This document shows positions 9,223 through 18,233 of a stretch of 64,000 nucleotides of DNA, in pieces. Both the position numbers and the translations under genes were made by a program. The stretch lies in assembly GCF_004216695.1 (NCBI RefSeq), contig NZ_SGXC01000004.1:186001-250000 (forward strand), read 5' to 3'. Positions within the stretch are counted from its first letter, which is position 1; each line of letters starts with the position of its first letter. The notes under the pieces are model-generated. The model saw only the letters and a list, made by a program, of their open reading frames with translations, searched no databases and was not told the DNA's origin. The DNA is from Pigmentiphaga kullae (lineage in GTDB: Bacteria; Pseudomonadota; Gammaproteobacteria; Burkholderiales; Burkholderiaceae_B).

Positions 9223-10113
9223 GTGGACCTCAAGCAACTCGAATATTTCGTGAGCGTGGCCGAGCTGGGGGGCTTCACGCGCGCCTCCATCGCGCTCGAC
9301 ATCGCTCAGCCCGCGCTCAGCCGGCAGGTGCGCCAGCTCGAGATCGAACTGGGGCAAAGCCTGCTCAGGCGCACCGGGCGCGGCGTGGTGCCCACCGAGG
9401 CGGGCAAGATGCTGCTCGAACACGGGCGGGGTATCCTGCACCAGGTCGCGCGCACGCGCGAGGAGTTGGGGCGGCTGCGCGGCGCCCTGGCCGGCCGGGT
9501 GGCGATCGGCCTGCCGCCCCGCTTCGCCAAGATGCTGACCGTGCCGTTGACGCGTACCGTGCGGGCGCAGCTGCCGGAGGCGGCGCTGTCCATTTCCGAA
9601 GGTCTTTCGACCGGCCTGCAGGAATCCCTGCAAAGCGGCCGGCTGGACATCGCGCTGCTGTACAACCCGGCGCCGTCGCCCGACATCGACAGCGTCGTGC
9701 TGCTGGAGGAAGACTTCTACCTGGTTACCCGCCGCGAGGGGCGGGCGCGCCAGTCGATCAGCGTGCGCGAACTGGCCGACCAGCCCCTGGTGATTCCGAC
9801 CCGGCCCAACACCATACGCATGCTGGTCGAGGCCGAACTGGCCAACATCGGACTGCATCCGCGCATCGCCATGGAGATAGACGGGGTGGCGGCCATGCTC
9901 GACCTGGTGGCCGAGGGCGTGGGCGCCGCGGTGCTGTCGGTCAACGCCGTGCGCACGTCCGGCCGCGAGGAAGTGTTCCGCGCGGTACCCATCGTCAAGC
10001 CGCGCCTGCGCAGCAAGCTGGCGCTGGCGGTCAGCGCGCAGCGGCCCGCCACGCGCACGCAGCAGGCCATGCAGGACATCATCCGCGAACTGGTGCTGGG
10101 CCTGGGCATGTAG
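9223..10113 (+). CDS. LysR-type transcriptional regulator
   Basis: A 296-residue LysR-family regulator. The winged helix is at residues 1-60 ([20 protein letters not shown]...[11 protein letters not shown]), followed by the periplasmic-binding-protein-like effector domain. The start is GTG at 9223. Its last 35 bases overlap the end of the convergent hydroxypyruvate-isomerase-like gene, so it is the natural candidate to control the operon 10079-13719, although it does not sit at that operon's promoter end. The effector-domain sequence resembles nitrogen-assimilation-control (Nac/CynR-like) members, but the ligand is not recognisable. Confidence 0.9.
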   Translation: MDLKQLEYFVSVAELGGFTRASIALDIAQPALSRQVRQLEIELGQSLLRRTGRGVVPTEAGKMLLEHGRGILHQVARTREELGRLRGALAGRVAIGLPPRFAKMLTVPLTRTVRAQLPEAALSISEGLSTGLQESLQSGRLDIALLYNPAPSPDIDSVVLLEEDFYLVTRREGRARQSISVRELADQPLVIPTRPNTIRMLVEAELANIGLHPRIAMEIDGVAAMLDLVAEGVGAAVLSVNAVRTSGREEVFRAVPIVKPRLRSKLALAVSAQRPATRTQQAMQDIIRELVLGLGM

Positions 10114-10909
10114 CGGCGCGCGCCCGGCGCAGCCATGCCAGTCCGGCCGACGTGCCGCCCGGCTGTGCGCCCAGCCGGGGGTGGTATTCGCAGCCGATCC
10201 AGCCGTCGTAGCCCAGTTCGTCCATCAGGCCGAACAGATAGGGATAGTTGATTTCGCCGGTATCCGGTTCGTGGCGGTCCGGCACGCCCGCGATCTGCAC
10301 GTGGCCGACGTGCCCGGTGGGCAGGTAGCGGCGCAGCCGGGCGGCCAGGTCGCCTTCCACGATCTGGCAGTGATAGAGGTCCATCTGGATCTTCAGGTGG
10401 GGCGAACCCACTTCGCGGACGATCTCGTGGGCCTGCTCCTGGCGGGTCAGGAAGAAGCCGGGCACGTCGCGGGGATTGATCGGTTCGATCAGCACGGTGC
10501 GCCCGTCGCGCGCGGCCAGGTCCGCGGCCCAGGCAAGATTCTCGACGTAGGTCGCGTGCAGGGCGGCGGGATCCGCCTGCGCCGGCACCCGGCCGGGCAT
10601 GACGTGCAGGCTGCCGCAATCGAGCGCCGCGGCATGGTCGAGCGCGCGCAGGAAGCTGTCGCGGAATTCGCGGCGCCGGCCGGGCAGGCAGGCGATCCCG
10701 CGTTCCTCCGGATGCGACCTGGGCGTGGCGTTGAAGAACACCAGGCGCAGGCCGTGATCGCGCAGGCGGGCCGCCAGGTCCGCCTGCGCGTGGTCGTAGG
10801 GGAAGAAGAACTCGACCGCCGTGAACCCGTCCCGCATCGCACAGCCGAACCGGTCCAGGAAGGGCCGATCGGGATAAAGCATCGAGAGGTTGGCGGCGAA
10901 GCGCGGCAT
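10079..10909 (-). CDS. Hydroxypyruvate isomerase / 2-oxo-tetronate isomerase-like TIM-barrel protein
   Basis: A 276-residue member of the Hyi/OtnI family (xylose-isomerase-like TIM barrel). It starts [12 protein letters not shown] as in Hyi and carries the metal-binding Glu in [15 protein letters not shown], the His/Asp set in [31 protein letters not shown] and the last Glu in GWIGCEYHP. These residues bind a divalent metal and catalyse aldose-ketose type isomerisation of small hydroxy-oxo acids. It is the last gene of a four-gene operon with a D-2-hydroxyacid dehydrogenase and a class II aldolase-like gene, which suits tetronate or hydroxypyruvate metabolism. It overlaps the LysR gene tail to tail by 35 bases. 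Confidence 0.88.
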   Translation of the reverse strand: MPRFAANLSMLYPDRPFLDRFGCAMRDGFTAVEFFFPYDHAQADLAARLRDHGLRLVFFNATPRSHPEERGIACLPGRRREFRDSFLRALDHAAALDCGSLHVMPGRVPAQADPAALHATYVENLAWAADLAARDGRTVLIEPINPRDVPGFFLTRQEQAHEIVREVGSPHLKIQMDLYHCQIVEGDLAARLRRYLPTGHVGHVQIAGVPDRHEPDTGEINYPYLFGLMDELGYDGWIGCEYHPRLGAQPGGTSAGLAWLRRARAATCPGPAPVRG

Positions 10910-10931
10910 GGTCGGTTGCTCCGTAGGGCGT

Positions 10932-11867
10932 TCAGACCGGGGTCAGGACCTGTCCGGTGCGGAAGTAGGCGTCCAGGTTGTCGCACACCAGTTGTTCCAT
11001 GTCGGCGCGCGATTCGCGCGTGAAGCCGGCGATGTGCGACAGCGCGACGACCTGGTCCATCTCCAGCAGGGCCGGGGGCACGTCGGGTTCATGTTCGAAC
11101 ACGTCCAGGCCCGCGCCGCCCAGGCGGCCTTCCTGCAAGGCCCGGACCAGTGCCGCCTCGTCCACCACGCTGCCGCGCGCGATATTGACCAGGATACCTC
11201 GCGGGCCCAGCGCCTCCATGACCTCGGCGTTCACCAGGTGGCGGGTGGCGGGGCCGCCCGGGCAGGCCACGACCAGGAAGTCGGCCCAGCGGGCCAGTTC
11301 CGCCAGCGAGGGCTCGTGTTCGTGCGCGCTGCCCTCGACCGGCCGGCGCGCGTGATAGCGCACCGCCATGTCGAAGCCGGCGGCGCGGCGGGCGACGGCC
11401 TGACCGATGCCGCCGAAGCCCAGCAGCCCCATGTTCTTGCCGTGCACGCGCGTCATCAGCGGACGCTGGCCCGTTTTCCAGCCGCCGGCCCGCACGAAGC
11501 GGTCGGTCGTGGACAGGCCGCGCGCCACGTCGATCGCCAGGCCCATGGCCAGGTCGGCGACGCAGCCGTCCAGGACGCGCGGCGTATTGCTGATCTGCAT
11601 GCCGAGGCGCCTGGCGGTCTCGACGTCGATCTTGTCGTAGCCCACGCCGAAGTTGACGATGACGCGGGCATGGGGCAAGGCGTTCAGGATGTCGGCGCCG
11701 CAGGCATCGCGCACGTGCACGGCGATGCCCTCGAAGGCAGGCCCGTGTTCGGCCAGGAAGGCGGCGCGATCGGGCTGCTTCCACAGCGGGGCGATGTCGT
11801 AGTCGCGCGCCAGCCGTTCGTCGGCGGGGGCGGTGATGGGGCCGATCTGAAGGATGCGGTGTTTCAT
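10932..11867 (-). CDS. D-2-hydroxyacid dehydrogenase (hydroxypyruvate/glyoxylate reductase-like), copy 1
   Basis: A 311-residue NAD(P)-dependent D-isomer hydroxyacid dehydrogenase. The dinucleotide motif GFGGIG is at residues 150-155 and the catalytic triad is R231 (in N-I-A-R-G), E260 and H278 (in S-H-I-A-G), with normal spacing. It probably reduces hydroxypyruvate, glyoxylate or a 2-oxo-tetronate. The ATG at 11867 follows AGGAG; the frame is open upstream but only as a shadow of the aldolase gene. A second copy at 31308-32246 agrees at about 263 of 311 residues by eye. Confidence 0.92.
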   Translation of the reverse strand: MKHRILQIGPITAPADERLARDYDIAPLWKQPDRAAFLAEHGPAFEGIAVHVRDACGADILNALPHARVIVNFGVGYDKIDVETARRLGMQISNTPRVLDGCVADLAMGLAIDVARGLSTTDRFVRAGGWKTGQRPLMTRVHGKNMGLLGFGGIGQAVARRAAGFDMAVRYHARRPVEGSAHEHEPSLAELARWADFLVVACPGGPATRHLVNAEVMEALGPRGILVNIARGSVVDEAALVRALQEGRLGGAGLDVFEHEPDVPPALLEMDQVVALSHIAGFTRESRADMEQLVCDNLDAYFRTGQVLTPV

Positions 11868-11884
11868 CGTGGGGACTCCTGGCG

Positions 11885-12721
11885 TCAATCGCGGTAGCTC
11901 GTGTCGCGGCGGTCCAGCATCCGCAGCAGCGCCGGCCACTCGCGTTCGCCGTGCGGGGGATGGGTGCCGTCCGGATTGGGCGTGGGCGCGCGGCGCAACT
12001 GCTGGTAGGCGCGCTCGGCCACGGCCGGCGCCGGCATGTGCAGCGGGCTGCCGGCCGACAGCGTCAGCAACTGCGTCTGGCATGCCCGTTCGAGGCGCTG
12101 CATGTTGACGAAGGCCTCGGCCACGGTCCTGCCCACGGCCAGCAGCCCGTGATTGCGCAGGATCATGACGTCGCGGTCGGCCAGGTTGGCGGCCAGTCGC
12201 TGGCGCTCGTCCACGTCCACCGCCACGCCCTCGAAGTCGTGGTAGCCCACGCCGCCGGCAAAGCGCATCGCGGTCTGGTTCAGCGGCAGCAGGCCGCATT
12301 GCAGGGCGGATACCGCCATGCCGGCCGGCGTGTGGGTATGCAGCACGCAGGCCACGTCCGGCCGCGCGCCGTGGATGGCGCTGTGGATCACGTAGCCGGG
12401 CAGGTTGATCGTGTACTGCGCATTGGGGTTGTGGATCACCCTGCCCGCCAGATCGACCTTGATCAGGCACGACGCCGTGATCTCCTCGTACATCATGCCG
12501 AAGGGGTTGATCAGGAAATGCTCGTCGTCGCCCGGGACCCGCGCCGAGATGTGGTTGAGGATCATGTCGCTCATGCCGAACAGATCTATCAGCCGGTAGC
12601 ACGCGGCCAGGTCTGTCCTCGTTCGCCTTTCCGCGTCGGTGATGGCGGCGGTTTCCTGCGGCGCCGAAGGCGCCGTGCTGCGGTTCGTCATGACGGTTCC
12701 GTTTGCGTGGTCGGGTTTCAT
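11885..12721 (-). CDS. Class II aldolase/adducin family protein (sugar-acid aldolase or OtnC-like decarboxylase)
   Basis: A 278-residue zinc-dependent class II aldolase/adducin-fold protein. The metal-binding histidines are seen in V-L-H-T-H-T-P-A-G and in RNHGLLAVG, with the acidic residue upstream in ISARVPGDDEHFLINPFGMMYEE. Members cleave fuculose-1-phosphate-type substrates or decarboxylate 3-oxo-tetronate 4-phosphate. The start at 12721 forms an ATGA overlap with the stop of the Bug receptor gene; an internal ATG at 12691 with GGAA upstream is an alternative (268 residues). Operon context with an isomerase and a hydroxyacid dehydrogenase favours a C3-C4 sugar acid. Confidence 0.85.
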   Translation of the reverse strand: MKPDHANGTVMTNRSTAPSAPQETAAITDAERRTRTDLAACYRLIDLFGMSDMILNHISARVPGDDEHFLINPFGMMYEEITASCLIKVDLAGRVIHNPNAQYTINLPGYVIHSAIHGARPDVACVLHTHTPAGMAVSALQCGLLPLNQTAMRFAGGVGYHDFEGVAVDVDERQRLAANLADRDVMILRNHGLLAVGRTVAEAFVNMQRLERACQTQLLTLSAGSPLHMPAPAVAERAYQQLRRAPTPNPDGTHPPHGEREWPALLRMLDRRDTSYRD

Positions 12722-13719
12722 TGTTTCTCGATGCCGGCTTCCTCGATGACGACCCGCCACTTGGCGGCGTCCTTCCGGAAGACCTCCCTGAGCGCCTCCG
12801 GCGTGCTGCCGCGCGGCTCTATGCCCAGCGCGATGAAGCGCTGGCGCACGTCCGGCGATTGCAGGGCCTTGCCGATTTCCTGGTTGAGCTTGCGCACGAC
12901 GGCGGGCGGCGTGCCGGCGGGGGCGACGATGCCGTTCCAGGAGTCCGATTCGTACCTGGCCAGGGCCGGGATGCCGCTTTCCGCGATCGTGGGCACGTCG
13001 GGCAGGAACCCTATCCGGGTGGAGCCCGTGGTGGCGATGGCTCGCAGCGAGCCTCCGCGGATCTGGCCCAGCGCGCCGGTGACGGTTTCCATGCCCACCT
13101 GGACATTGCGGCCGCGCAGCGCGGCGATGACGTCGCCGGTGGACTTGAACGGGACGATGGGGACGTCCAGTCCCGCCATGGTCGCGAACAGGCGTGCGGA
13201 CAGGTGCTGGGCGCTGCCGACGCTGATCGTGCCGATGTTGAAGTGCGCCGGATCCCGGCGGGCGGCGGCGACGACGTCCTCGACGGTCTTGAGCGGACTG
13301 TCCTTGTCGGCCACCAGCAGGAAATGGAAGGTGCCGATGGTGGAGATCATCGAGAAACTGTCCACCGGGTCGTAGGGCAGCGACTTGAACAGGTAGGGGC
13401 TGAAAGCGTTCTGTCCGCTGACCAGCAGCAGGGTGTAGCCGTCCGGTGCGGCGCGGGCGACCATCGAAGCCGCCGTGATGCCGCCCGCGCCGGGCGCGTT
13501 CTCGACCACGACGCTCTGGCCCAGCGACTCGGCCATTTTCTGCGCCAGGGTGCGGACCACGGTGTCGCCCAGCCCGCCAGGGCCGAAGCCGACGACGATC
13601 CGGACAGGCTTCTGCGGGAAGGCCTGGGGCCACGCGGCCGGCGAGGCCAGGAGGGTGGCGAGCGTGAGCAGCAGCGGGGAAAGGAGCCCGCGCCGGGGCG
13701 GGCGATGGTGGCGGTCCAT
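12718..13719 (-). CDS. Bug-family (TctC-like) periplasmic solute receptor
   Basis: A 333-residue secreted receptor with a signal peptide at residues 1-32 (basic start, leucine-rich core, A-W-P-Q-A end). Family signatures are FPQKPVRIVVGFGPGG, VENAPGAGGITAASMVARAAPDGYTLL and FLPDVPTIAESG. Bug receptors bind small organic acids or amino acids through two ordered waters. It is the first gene of the operon with the aldolase, hydroxyacid dehydrogenase and isomerase genes, so it probably captures the substrate of that pathway, perhaps a hydroxy acid. No TctA/TctB membrane genes are nearby. Confidence 0.92.
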   Translation of the reverse strand: MDRHHRPPRRGLLSPLLLTLATLLASPAAWPQAFPQKPVRIVVGFGPGGLGDTVVRTLAQKMAESLGQSVVVENAPGAGGITAASMVARAAPDGYTLLLVSGQNAFSPYLFKSLPYDPVDSFSMISTIGTFHFLLVADKDSPLKTVEDVVAAARRDPAHFNIGTISVGSAQHLSARLFATMAGLDVPIVPFKSTGDVIAALRGRNVQVGMETVTGALGQIRGGSLRAIATTGSTRIGFLPDVPTIAESGIPALARYESDSWNGIVAPAGTPPAVVRKLNQEIGKALQSPDVRQRFIALGIEPRGSTPEALREVFRKDAAKWRVVIEEAGIEKQ

Positions 13720-13913
13720 GATGTCTCCTGGTGGTCCGGCAGTGTCGTCCTGCCTGGAAGTGCATTGTGGGCAGGCGCGGCGCTGGCCGATACCGCTTTC
13801 GATGGACAGCTGTTATGCCGTTTTGATATGGCTGGTCTAGGGGTTTCCGCCGTCGGGCCGACTCAGGGCGATGGGCTATGCTTGACCCCCCGATTTTCAC
13901 GCACCTTCCGGAC

Positions 13914-14930
13914 ATGACGACCCCCACTTCCCGTACCGTTTCCCGTTCCGCTCGCCGCCGCCTGCTGGCCGCCGCCCCAGCCCTCGGCCTGGCCGCCGCC
14001 GCCGCCGCGCCCAACGCCTGGGCCCAGGGCCGCAAGCGGGTGACCCGCATCATCGTGCCGTTCGCGCCGGGCGGCGGAAACGACGTGTTCGCGCGCCAGC
14101 TCGCGTTCAGCCTGAACGCGATGACCCAGAAGGACGTCATCGTCGAGAACAAGCCGGGCGCCGGCGGCAACCTCGGCACGGAGCTGGTGGTGCGCGCCGC
14201 GGCCGACAGCAACACCTTCCTGCTCGGCCATACGGGCACGATCGCCATCAACCCCGCGCTGTACAAGAACCTGTCGTTCAATGCCTCGACCGATCTGCAG
14301 CCGGTCGCGATGTTCGCGTCGTCGGCATTGCTGCTGGTGGTGCCGGCCGCCTCGCCCGTCAAGAGCGTCGCGCAGCTGGCCGACGCGCTCAAGGCCAAGA
14401 ATGCCGACCTGACCTATGCGTCCAGCGGCGCCGGCACGGGCGGCCACCTGACGGCGGAAATGTTCCTGCACGCCCTGGGCGCGCGCGCCGTCCATGCGCC
14501 GTACAAGGGCACGGCGCCGGCGCTGGCCGACGTGGCCGGCGGCCAGGTGGATTTCAGCTTCAGCGTGATCCCGGCCGCCATGGCGCTGGTCAAGGCGGGC
14601 AAGCTGCGGGCCCTGGCCGTCACGAGCGCGAAGCGGCTGGCGCTGCTGCCGGACGTGCCGACCGTGGCCGAGTCCGGTGTTTCCGCGCTGGCCGGTTTCG
14701 AAAGCACGCTGACCTACGGCATCCTGGCGCCCAAGGGCGTACCGCAGGCGGATGTGGCGCAGCTCGGCGCCGAGATCCTGAAGGCGGCCTCCACGCCCGA
14801 GTTCCAGTCCAAGCTCGGCATCGAAGGCGCCGAGCCGCTGCTGGGCGGCGCGGCCGATTACGCCCGCAAGGTCCAGGAAGAAAGCCGCAAGTGGTCCGAG
14901 GTGGTGAAATTCTCGGGGGCGTCGGTCTAG
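13914..14930 (+). CDS. Bug-family periplasmic solute receptor with Tat-like signal
   Basis: A 338-residue receptor (ATG at 13914; an in-frame ATG at 13878 would add 12 unlikely residues). The N-terminus has S-A-R-R-R-L-L before an alanine-rich core ending A-W-A-Q, which resembles a twin-arginine signal. Family signatures TRIIVPFAPGGGNDVFARQL, VENKPGAGGNLGTELV and LLPDVPTVAESG follow. It is transcribed divergently from the Bug-led operon at 13719 and converges on the thioesterase gene, overlapping it by four bases. It therefore appears to be a single-gene unit; its ligand is unknown. Confidence 0.9.
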   Translation: MTTPTSRTVSRSARRRLLAAAPALGLAAAAAAPNAWAQGRKRVTRIIVPFAPGGGNDVFARQLAFSLNAMTQKDVIVENKPGAGGNLGTELVVRAAADSNTFLLGHTGTIAINPALYKNLSFNASTDLQPVAMFASSALLLVVPAASPVKSVAQLADALKAKNADLTYASSGAGTGGHLTAEMFLHALGARAVHAPYKGTAPALADVAGGQVDFSFSVIPAAMALVKAGKLRALAVTSAKRLALLPDVPTVAESGVSALAGFESTLTYGILAPKGVPQADVAQLGAEILKAASTPEFQSKLGIEGAEPLLGGAADYARKVQEESRKWSEVVKFSGASV

Positions 14931-15331
14931 GGTTGAGGGGGCGCCGTGATGTAGGTCCCGCGCCCGCTCGCGATCAGCTTGCCGTCCTGGAGCACCTGCG
15001 CCTCGCAAACCGAGAACTGGCGCCCATGCTTGATGACCTGCCCTCTTGCGAGCAGGTCGCCGGGCTTGGCCAGGCGATGGTAGTCGACCCGCAGGTCGAT
15101 GGTGGGCACGCCGTGGCCGATGCGGCGGACCAGCGCGAAGTCGGCGGCGAAGTCGATCAGCGAGGCCAGGATCCCGCCGTGCGTCTGCATCAGCCGGGTG
15201 CTGGCCACCCATTCCTCGCGCCAGGTGGCGCTTACCTCGATGCTGTCTTCTTCCAGCGCCAGCACCTTCAGGCCCAGCCACTGCAGGTAGGGGCCGCGCG
15301 AGACCAGCGCCTGCAATTCTTCCAGCGTCAT
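14927..15331 (-). CDS. PaaI-type hotdog-fold acyl-CoA thioesterase
   Basis: A 134-residue single-hotdog protein of the PaaI/YdiI thioesterase group. The family core Q-T-H-G-G-I-L-A-S-L-I-D-F-A-A-D near residue 50 contains the HGG motif and the catalytic Asp. TIDLRVDYHRLAKPGDLLARG follows. The ATG at 15331 is chosen for its AAGGAG ribosome-binding site; an in-frame ATG eight codons upstream is less likely. It is the last gene of an operon with an acyl-CoA ligase and an MDR oxidoreductase, where it would hydrolyse the CoA ester product or dead-end intermediates. Confidence 0.88.
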   Translation of the reverse strand: MTLEELQALVSRGPYLQWLGLKVLALEEDSIEVSATWREEWVASTRLMQTHGGILASLIDFAADFALVRRIGHGVPTIDLRVDYHRLAKPGDLLARGQVIKHGRQFSVCEAQVLQDGKLIASGRGTYITAPPQP

Positions 15332-15378
15332 GGGATGCTCCTTACCAGATGGCACGGCGGCCGGGCCGCCGTGCGGGG

Positions 15379-16905
15379 TCAGGCGTCGACCGGGCGGGTC
15401 GGTTCGCTCAGTTGGCGCGCCCGTGCCTCGAGCGCCTTGCGGTCGATCTTGCCGACACCGTTCAAGGGCAGCGCATCGACGAAGATCACCCGGCGCGGGT
15501 ATTGGTAGGGCGGTGCATTCTCCAGCGAGTGCGCCTTGACCATCTCGGCGGTGAGCGGCGATCCGGCGCGCTTGACGATGAAGGCATAGGGGATGCGATG
15601 CTTGATCTCGTCGGGCACCGGCACCACGATGGCCTGGTCGATGTCGGGATGGCGTTCAAGCATCAGCTCGACGTCGCCCGGATAGATGTTGTGTCCGCTG
15701 GAGACGAACATGTCGTCGGCCCGCCCGACGAAGTAGTACCAGCCGTCCGCGTCGCGCCGCAGCACGTCGCCCGTGTCGAACCAGCCGTCCTTCATGCGGC
15801 GGGCCATTTCCTCGGGGTTGTTGTAGTAGCCGTTCATCATGCCCGGCCCCTGCACGTACAGCGTGCCGAAGTCGCCGTCGCCGTCGTCGCCGACCAGGCG
15901 GAAGCGGTTGCCGGCCACCGGCCAGCCCACCGAATGGCGGGGGCGCGGCTTGCCCTGCGGGTGCGGGCCGAACAGCGCGGCGCTGGTCTCGGTGGTGCCG
16001 AAGATGGTGACGATCTCGGCGCGCGGGAACATGCGCGCGACCTCGTCGATCAGCACGTCCGAGGCCGGCGCGCCGCCCATGGTGGCGAGCCGCACGAAGG
16101 AATAGTCCTGGCCTTCGATCAGGTCGCGCTGCTGCAGGATCATCGCGAAGATGGTCGGTACGCCCGACAGCACGGTCACGCGGTGGCGGGTGATGGCCTC
16201 GATGTAGCGCCGGGGTTCGAACTTGCGCATCAGGATCACGGCCGAGCCGCCCACCAGCACGCACTTGATCGAGTTCATCGCGTGCTTGTGGTAGAGGGGC
16301 GCCGCGACGATCATGCGATCGGTGGCGCAGAAGCCGCGGTCGCGCGAAATGGTCTCGGCCACCCAGGTATGGGCGCGGTGGGACAGCAGCGCTCCCTTGG
16401 GGCGGCCGGTCGAGCCGGACGTGTAGGGTTGGAAGGCCACGTCGTCGCGGGCGGGGGCGTAGGGTTCGAACGGTCCGGGATCCTTGAAGGCTTCGTACGG
16501 CCGCTGTCCGTCCGCGTCGACGTCGACACAGGGCACGTCGTCGGGCAGGTGCGCCCGCAGCGCGCCGTCGCAGAACACCAGGCGCACCCGGGCGTCGCGC
16601 ACCACCCATTCGACGGTGGCCTTGGGTTGCAGGATGCCGATGGGCACCGGGATGATGCCCGCCCGCATGGCGCCGAAGAAGATTTCCAGGAACTCGAGGC
16701 GGTTCGAGCACAGGATGCCGATGCGCTCGCCCGGCGCCAGGCCATGCCGGCGCAGTCCGCGCGCCATGGCGTCGCACGAGGCGTGAAAGGTGGGGTAGTC
16801 CACCTCGCGCGGATGGTCGGGGTCCGACAGGTCGATGACGGCGGGCCGCGCGTGGCCGCGGAATTCGCTGCCTATGCAGCCGAGGTTCTTGATGGGTGTG
16901 CTCAT
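15379..16905 (-). CDS. AMP-forming acyl-CoA synthetase
   Basis: A 508-residue ANL-superfamily ligase that activates a carboxylic acid to its acyl-CoA through an acyl-adenylate. The P-loop Y-T-S-G-S-T-G-R-P-K-G is near residue 178. IFGTTETSA is the A5 motif, WFDTGDVLRRDADGWYYFVGRADDM the A7-A8 region, and LPLNGVGKIDRKAL near the C-terminus carries the A10 lysine. The ATG at 16905 overlaps the stop of the preceding oxidoreductase gene (ATGA), so the two are coupled. Substrate could be a medium-chain or aromatic acid. Confidence 0.92.
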   Translation of the reverse strand: MSTPIKNLGCIGSEFRGHARPAVIDLSDPDHPREVDYPTFHASCDAMARGLRRHGLAPGERIGILCSNRLEFLEIFFGAMRAGIIPVPIGILQPKATVEWVVRDARVRLVFCDGALRAHLPDDVPCVDVDADGQRPYEAFKDPGPFEPYAPARDDVAFQPYTSGSTGRPKGALLSHRAHTWVAETISRDRGFCATDRMIVAAPLYHKHAMNSIKCVLVGGSAVILMRKFEPRRYIEAITRHRVTVLSGVPTIFAMILQQRDLIEGQDYSFVRLATMGGAPASDVLIDEVARMFPRAEIVTIFGTTETSAALFGPHPQGKPRPRHSVGWPVAGNRFRLVGDDGDGDFGTLYVQGPGMMNGYYNNPEEMARRMKDGWFDTGDVLRRDADGWYYFVGRADDMFVSSGHNIYPGDVELMLERHPDIDQAIVVPVPDEIKHRIPYAFIVKRAGSPLTAEMVKAHSLENAPPYQYPRRVIFVDALPLNGVGKIDRKALEARARQLSEPTRPVDA

Positions 16906-17897
16906 GGATTCACGATCACCTTTCCGAAGATGCGGCGCTGCTCGAGCAGGCCGACGCCTTCGGCGGCCCGTTCGAGCGGGAGGATGGTCTCGATGACGGG
17001 GGCCAGCCGGCCTTGCGCCACGTAGGCCAGGCAGGCCTCGATGTCGCCGGGCAGGTAGGCGCGCGAGCCGACGATGTCGATCTCGCGGTGCCACACGTAG
17101 CGGATGTCGATGGGGCAAAGATGGCCGGCGGTCGAACCGCAGGTCAGGATGCGGCCGTTGACCGCCATGCAGCGCTGGGTCGGAATCCAGGTGTCGCCAC
17201 CGGTGAAGTTGATGGCCACGTCCACGCCCTTCTTGCCGGAGGCGGCCCAGACCGGCTTGGAAAAGTCGGGATGCTCGGCATAGTTGACGATGTGGTCGGC
17301 GCCCAGTTCGCGCAGCTTGCGGCCTTTCTCCTCGCTGCTGGTGCAGGCGATGACTTCGGCACCCGCCATCTTGGCGAACTGCACGCAGGAAACGCCCACG
17401 CCGCCGCTGGCGCCCAGCACCAGCACTTTTTCGCCGGCCTGGATCCTGCCGCGCGTGAACAGCATGCGGTGCGAGGTGCCGTAGGCGATGGGCAGGGCGG
17501 CGGCGTCGTTGAACCCCACGCCCTCGGGGATCTCGATCAACTGGCGCTGGTCCACCGCGATGTATTCGCATAGCCCGCCGTTGCCGTGCTCGCCCAGTAC
17601 GCCGCCTTCGGGAAAGCGCGGGAACAGCGCCACGCGCTTGCCCATCCAGTCTCGCGGCACGCCTTCGCCCACCTCGGTCACGATGCCCGCGACGTCGCCG
17701 CCGGGAATGCGCGGCATGGTGGTATGCAGGTCGGGCATGCCGTGCAGCACGAACACGTCCATGTAGTTCAGTCCGCAGGCCCTGACCTGCACCAGCGCCT
17801 GGCCTGCCGCGGGACGCGGCACCGGCCATCGCTCCAGCTTCAACCGTTCCAGGCCGCCGTGTTCGTTGAGCGCGATCACTCTCATCGTCGTAGTCAT
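16902..17897 (-). CDS. Zinc-less MDR family NADPH:quinone / alkenal oxidoreductase
   Basis: A 331-residue medium-chain dehydrogenase/reductase. The N-terminal GroES-like domain has GLNYMDVFVLHGMP and IPGGDVAGIVTEVGEG. The Rossmann domain has VLVLGASGGVGVSCVQFAKMAGAEVIA near residue 160. The Cys/His set for structural zinc is absent, as in quinone oxidoreductases and enoyl reductases. ATG at 17897 with AGGGG upstream; an in-frame ATG at 17924 is less likely. First gene of a three-gene operon with an acyl-CoA ligase and thioesterase, so it may reduce an unsaturated intermediate. It is divergent from the large catabolic operon at 18234. Confidence 0.88.
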   Translation of the reverse strand: MTTTMRVIALNEHGGLERLKLERWPVPRPAAGQALVQVRACGLNYMDVFVLHGMPDLHTTMPRIPGGDVAGIVTEVGEGVPRDWMGKRVALFPRFPEGGVLGEHGNGGLCEYIAVDQRQLIEIPEGVGFNDAAALPIAYGTSHRMLFTRGRIQAGEKVLVLGASGGVGVSCVQFAKMAGAEVIACTSSEEKGRKLRELGADHIVNYAEHPDFSKPVWAASGKKGVDVAINFTGGDTWIPTQRCMAVNGRILTCGSTAGHLCPIDIRYVWHREIDIVGSRAYLPGDIEACLAYVAQGRLAPVIETILPLERAAEGVGLLEQRRIFGKVIVNP

Positions 17898-18233
17898 GGA
17901 TCCCCTGCGTGGTAAGTGGCGCACCGGTACAGCGCCCGATGCGCGGATGGCGAGGGAATCGTAAGAGTGGGCTTTGATCAGTACAAATTACTAGTTTTGG
18001 TGGATTGATCGTCGCGGTCGATAGATGCGCCGCGGCGGCCGTGGAAAGCGGCCGCCGGCGATCTATCGGCAAAAGTGAAGAATGGACAAAAACGAATTGT
18101 TTGTGCTGATGAAAGCGTCGAACTTAGGATGCCCTTGCCTGTCCGGCGTGCCGCCACGATGCGGAGCCGGCGGGCCATGCCGGTGCCTCGTTGCACTCGG
18201 TCCCTTGTTCATCCAACCAGACAGGGAGCATCC
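17898..18233. other. 336-base divergent intergenic region
   Basis: This gap separates the MDR oxidoreductase operon (minus) from the decarboxylase-hydantoinase operon (plus). It holds an A+T-rich patch around 17975-18000 (likely promoter area for the minus-strand operon) and a second one at 18070-18110 ahead of the plus-strand operon, with a long imperfect inverted repeat between them (listed separately). I could not assign a convincing -35/-10 pair on either strand. No small gene is supported. Confidence 0.5.
18019..18068. repeat. Long imperfect inverted repeat in the divergent promoter region
   Basis: The arms CGATAGAT-g-CGCCG-cg-GCGGCCG and CGGCCGC-CGGCG-ATCTATCG fold into a stem of about 20 pairs with small bulges and a loop TGGAAAG. 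No T-run follows on either strand, so it is not a classic terminator. It may be a regulator-binding region or a structured leader for either operon. Confidence 0.5.

Noticed and set aside
18075-18233. N-terminal extension of the ThDP alpha subunit from an ATG at 18075
   Set aside because: The added residues are basic and unlike the family, and the ATG at 18234 has a GGGAG ribosome-binding site and starts the conserved domain.
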